Assembly (NCBI RefSeq): GCF_900105065.1
Contig: NZ_LT629749.1
Coordinates: 4,588,001 to 4,652,000, forward strand
Length of the DNA: 64,000 bases
Direction of reading: 5' to 3'
Source of the DNA: Friedmanniella luteola
Lineage (GTDB): Bacteria; Actinomycetota; Actinomycetes; Propionibacteriales; Propionibacteriaceae
Position numbers and translations under genes: made by a program. Below the pieces are notes generated by a model. It was not told the origin of the DNA, did no database searches, and saw only the letters and a program-made list of their open reading frames with translations. How positions within the stretch are numbered: position 1 is the stretch's first letter; each line of letters starts with the position of its first letter. This document shows positions 61,901 to 64,000 of this stretch, piece after piece.

Positions 61901-62702
61901 GCGTCTTGCCGAGCCCGACGCCCCGGAAGTCGACGCGGGGGGCGAACCGGTAGCCGGCGCGGCGCAGGAACGGCACCAGCACGGCGGCCTGCACGGCGAT
62001 GCCGAGCGTCGAGCCGAGGCCCAGCAGCAGCTCCTCGCCGGAGGTGAAGGGCGCGGAGGTGTCACCGCGGCCGAAGACCCCGAGGAACAGGCCGAGCACG
62101 CCGATGGAGACGACGTTGTTGGCGATGGGCGCCCACATCATCGGGCCGAAGCGGTCGCGGGCGTTGAGGACCTGCCCGGCCAGCACGTGCACGCCGTAGA
62201 AGAAGACCTGCGGCATGCAGTAGTAGCCGAGCACGACCATCGAGTCGTACTGCGCGGCGAGGCCGGGCGCCCGCCAGGAGTCGGCGGAGTAGAGCCAGAT
62301 GACCGCCGGCACCGCGAGGGTCAGCAGCACGGTGATGAGGCCCAGCCCCAGCAGGCCGGCCGTCATGATCCGGTTGGTGTAGGCCTCGCCGCCGTCCGCG
62401 TCGCCCCGGATGGCGCGGACGATCTGCGGCACGAGCACGGTGTTCAGCACCCCGCCGGCGAGCAGGATGTACATGCTGTTCGGCACGGTGTTGGCCACCG
62501 TGAACATGTCGGCCTGCCGGGTCGCGTTGCCGAACAGGTACACCAGCAGCATCAGCCGGCCGAAGCCGAGCAGCCGCGACAGCAGGGTGCCGGCCGCCAT
62601 CAGCGCGCTGGCCGAGACCAGCGCCGAGGTGCGGCCCGCGCCGCCCCGGTCCGGCGGGGCCGGCGTGGGGGTGGAGGTGGGGCTGGTGGAGGTGTCGGTC
62701 AT
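58974..62702 (-). CDS. murJ: MurJ lipid II flippase fused to a pseudokinase and discoidin-like domain
   Basis: A 1242-aa membrane protein. Residues 25-545 are the MurJ/MviN flippase with 14 or so helices (SALMAAGTLLSRLLGFGRLM, NTVPNSMYILLAGGVLNTVL). A Pro/Thr linker follows, then a kinase-like domain (about 660-920) lacking the key residues: the VAIK lysine is replaced (RSVLVHLL), HRD reads HRRISPETV, and DFG reads VGL. A helix (about 1038-1062) and an outer discoidin-like domain (YDGDPSTRW, VGLVLDLGSAQPVASVKVTL) end the chain. This three-part layout matches mycobacterial MviN (Rv3910), whose pseudokinase is a PknB target. ATG is 1 nt after the upstream gene. Confidence 0.93.
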   Translation of the reverse strand: MTDTSTSPTSTPTPAPPDRGGAGRTSALVSASALMAAGTLLSRLLGFGRLMLLVYLFGNATRQADMFTVANTVPNSMYILLAGGVLNTVLVPQIVRAIRGDADGGEAYTNRIMTAGLLGLGLITVLLTLAVPAVIWLYSADSWRAPGLAAQYDSMVVLGYYCMPQVFFYGVHVLAGQVLNARDRFGPMMWAPIANNVVSIGVLGLFLGVFGRGDTSAPFTSGEELLLGLGSTLGIAVQAAVLVPFLRRAGYRFAPRVDFRGVGLGKTLRLAKWTLGFVIVTQLALVVVSRLATGATAGGAGGGITAYYNAYAVWILPHSLVTVSLATAMLPAASRMAAAADLDGVAAETVRAVRLALTVLLPASVAFGVLGVPLAQLAFGFGRGAGDAAAPGWALMTLALGLVPFTIQYLCLRAFYALEDTRTPFFLQIVISAANVVLGLAAVSLVRSPGLVAAALGLAYSLSYLVGVLLSLTRLRRRLPALDLFSLVRHCVRLLLAVAPAAVLAVLLTWWLGRDVDSQPGRALVLAAAGVPAVVVFLVAARLLGIAEVNALVTTLRGRRGGPGPDAAPEEAAHDLATAGDSDTLLRPPSPTIEPPPTAGPASQLRPGTSENADSMAHTAVVRRHPGGEADLGDASTQLHPTHQHATDQQDGAGAGPHWSTTTTKAATLPAGTVLGTRYRLEELLAGSGPAITWRAFDQVLSRSVLVHLLAPGDPAEAQLMAAARRASVATDSRFLRVLDAVPGGSAAGPGGDPELGSYIVCEYATGQSLEVILSQGPLSGLEAGWVVREVADALSGVHSLGLHHRRISPETVIVTPTGNVKIVGLLIEAALRPAATEPLHGPEEPELVDVTDLGRLLYAALVCRWPGGPAYGLPDAPTTGRRWLTPRQVRAGVSPALDDVCDQVLGDPPRHRAAPVTDANALVNALTKVLGAADASGDLERRLRQPIPRVGAHRPSPSAPVSTLLDQPTEPTPVVHDDGPDLSRAAAADAAPLRVTRSVPAAPAPASASASTTVIRTPVPDRPPAPPRKPPRQPRRWIALLVGLVVLLSGVGLVAGLVLSDQLGATPEPGPSATPARQPAPTPTSAVLPVRTARDFDPQGADDQRENPGEVRLAYDGDPSTRWRTVAYIGNPELGGIKRGVGLVLDLGSAQPVASVKVTLSGDGTDLDLRVPRTDPAGTTRPPLGSDAQWDAVAEQEGAKRTATLTPARPVTTRFVLVYLTSLPREGGRYRGGISEVEVRR

Positions 62703-62703
62703 C

Positions 62704-64000
62704 TCAGGCGTCCGTCGGGTCGGGGCGGCTGGCGGGCGGGGCCTCGGGCGGCGGTGCCGAGGTCAGCCCGCTGGGGGCCGGGGGCGCGGCGGCGGCCAGC
62801 TCGGCCGCCCGGGCCCGGGTGCGGTTGACCTGGCGGATCCGCAGCGCCGTGCTCCCGGCGAACACGACCAGCGCGGCCGCCGCGATCGCCCAGCCGGTGG
62901 TGCCGTTCTGGGTGACGCGGACGTCGATCCGCTGCGGCCGGCCGACCGGGGTGCCGTCCAGGGTCTGCAGCTGGGCCCGCACGGGCACCGTGCCGTTGGC
63001 CTTGGCGCTCACCTGCGCGTTCGCGGTGTAGCTGTCGCCGGCGCGGATCATCCGGACGCCGTCGCGGACGTCGCCCAGCTCGATCGGGGCGATCCGCAGC
63101 CGTTGCCGGTTGTCGGAGACGAAGACCAGGCGCAGGCGGACGGCCCCGGCCTCGGGGTCGTCCGGGTCGGCGGGCAGCTGGTTCTCGACGGTGATCGGGA
63201 AGACGACGCCGTCCTGGGCGATGGTGCTGACCTTCGGGTTGGTGCTGATCAGCAGCTGGTCCTCCAGCGTCGCGTCCAGCGCGTCCTGCTGGGTCTCGAG
63301 CCAGGGGCTGCGGAGGCGTTCCTCGTCCCGCCAGGCCGTGCTGGCGGCCCGGGCGACGGCCGCCTGGCCGGCGATCTCCACCGCGTCACCGTCCACGAGC
63401 AGCTCGGCGTAGGTCGACCAGCTGGCCGCGAAGCCCCGCAGGGTGGCCAGCTGGCCGCTGGTGAGCTCGGCCTCCCGTGCCTCGGCCGGGTAGCTGAGCC
63501 GGCCGTCCCAGCGGGCCGGGGTGCCGCTGAGCAGGTCGCTGAGGGTGGTCCGCCTGATCCACGGCGCGGCGACGCCAGGGTCCTCGCCCTGCACCTGGTT
63601 GGTGGCGCTGACCAACCGCACCCGGCCGCGGGTCACCCCGTCGGTGGCCTCGCTCGCCTGCACCCAGGTGTCGGCCAGCGACCGCTGGCGCACCTGGACA
63701 GGGGTGTTGCGGGGGTCGGGTCCGGGACCGCCGCCGGACGCGGCACTGCTGAACCGGACGACCGGGGGACGGTCGCCGCCGCCCAGCAGCGGCTCGTCGC
63801 CGTCGGTCACGGACCGGTCGGAGAGGACGACGGCGGCCGGCTCCAGCCGCTCGGCCGCACGCAGGGTGGCCTCGTCGGCCAGGCCGTCGGCGGGCAGCAC
63901 CAGCAGCGGGAGCGAGGCGGTGGCCTCCACCCGGCGGCTGGCCGCGGCGGCGGCGTCGAGCACGCGGGTCTGCCGGTCGTGCACGAGCGCCGCGATGTCC
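62704..64000 (-). CDS. DUF6049 family exported protein (5' end outside window)
   Basis: The C-terminal 430 residues of a larger protein. The visible part is a mixed alpha/beta region (LPLLVLPADGLADEATLRAA), then a beta domain (VFPITVENQLPADPDDPEAG, RLRIAPIELGDVRDGVRMIR), one C-terminal transmembrane helix (TGWAIAAAALVVFAGSTALR) and a Pro-rich cytoplasmic tail. DUF6049 proteins sit upstream of murJ throughout actinobacteria; function unknown, probably linked to envelope assembly. The frame remains open to the window edge, so the true start lies beyond 64000. Its stop is 1 nt from the murJ ATG. Confidence 0.85.
   Translation of the reverse strand, partial: DIAALVHDRQTRVLDAAAAASRRVEATASLPLLVLPADGLADEATLRAAERLEPAAVVLSDRSVTDGDEPLLGGGDRPPVVRFSSAASGGGPGPDPRNTPVQVRQRSLADTWVQASEATDGVTRGRVRLVSATNQVQGEDPGVAAPWIRRTTLSDLLSGTPARWDGRLSYPAEAREAELTSGQLATLRGFAASWSTYAELLVDGDAVEIAGQAAVARAASTAWRDEERLRSPWLETQQDALDATLEDQLLISTNPKVSTIAQDGVVFPITVENQLPADPDDPEAGAVRLRLVFVSDNRQRLRIAPIELGDVRDGVRMIRAGDSYTANAQVSAKANGTVPVRAQLQTLDGTPVGRPQRIDVRVTQNGTTGWAIAAAALVVFAGSTALRIRQVNRTRARAAELAAAAPPAPSGLTSAPPPEAPPASRPDPTDA

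Overview
This window is the replication-origin region of a very GC-rich actinobacterial chromosome. The evidence is the gene order DUF6049 - murJ - sigM - anti-sigma - trxB - trxA ... parB - parA - rsmG - jag - yidC - yidD - rnpA - rpmH - dnaA - dnaN - recF - DUF721 - gyrB - gyrA - DUF3566 - tRNA-Ile. It matches the actinobacterial oriC neighbourhood known from Mycobacterium and Streptomyces, with F420-type (LLM) oxidoreductase, DUF3072, DUF3494 and DUF3566 families alongside. A Geodermatophilaceae-like host (Blastococcus, Geodermatophilus, Modestobacter) is my inference; no 16S rRNA gene is present to settle it.

Layout. 0-5.3 kb: two-component system and MacB-type ABC exporter. 5.4-9.1 kb: translationally coupled GT4 glycosyltransferase, six-hairpin-like protein and GH130 glycosidase/phosphorylase. 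9.1-18 kb: accessory genes (FMN-binding protein, LLM oxidoreductase, DUF3072, secreted matrixin-like protease, surface DUF3494 protein, topoisomerase IB, CorA, GAF-GGDEF-EAL protein). Two copies of a nested palindromic repeat lie between convergent genes at 9.9-10.2 kb. 18.2-22.4 kb: an eroded integrative element bounded by a tRNA-Ile gene and a 44-nt partial copy of its 3' half. It holds two gene remnants, a LuxR-type regulator, an aldo/keto reductase and a small unknown gene.

22.5-39 kb: core replication block, mostly on the minus strand (DUF3566, gyrA, gyrB, a four-gene set of unknown envelope proteins, dciA-like DUF721, recF, dnaN, a 130-aa unknown protein, oriC, dnaA). 39-47.7 kb: plus-strand block (rpmH, rnpA, yidD, yidC, jag, a GABA/aminobutyraldehyde pair, rsmG, parA, parB). 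Two parS sites sit inside the parA reading frame. 47.7-55.3 kb: DUF3817, SURF1, D-Ala-D-Ala ligase, aminotransferase, a small membrane protein, a GNAT protein, a saccharopine dehydrogenase-like protein, OsmC and an Eis-like acetyltransferase. 55.4-64 kb, minus strand: trxA, trxB, zinc anti-sigma factor, PH-like protein, sigM, MurJ fused to a pseudokinase and a discoidin-like domain, and a DUF6049 protein running off the window.

The core genes cover origin firing (dnaA, oriC), elongation and repair (dnaN, recF), topology (gyrAB), segregation (parABS), membrane-protein insertion (yidC, yidD), redox stress (sigM, trxAB) and peptidoglycan export (murJ). A recurring promoter pattern, a hexamer starting with T/C-A and ending in T placed 6-7 nt before ATG or GTG, suggests at least ten genes are read from leaderless transcripts, and it was used to choose several starts.
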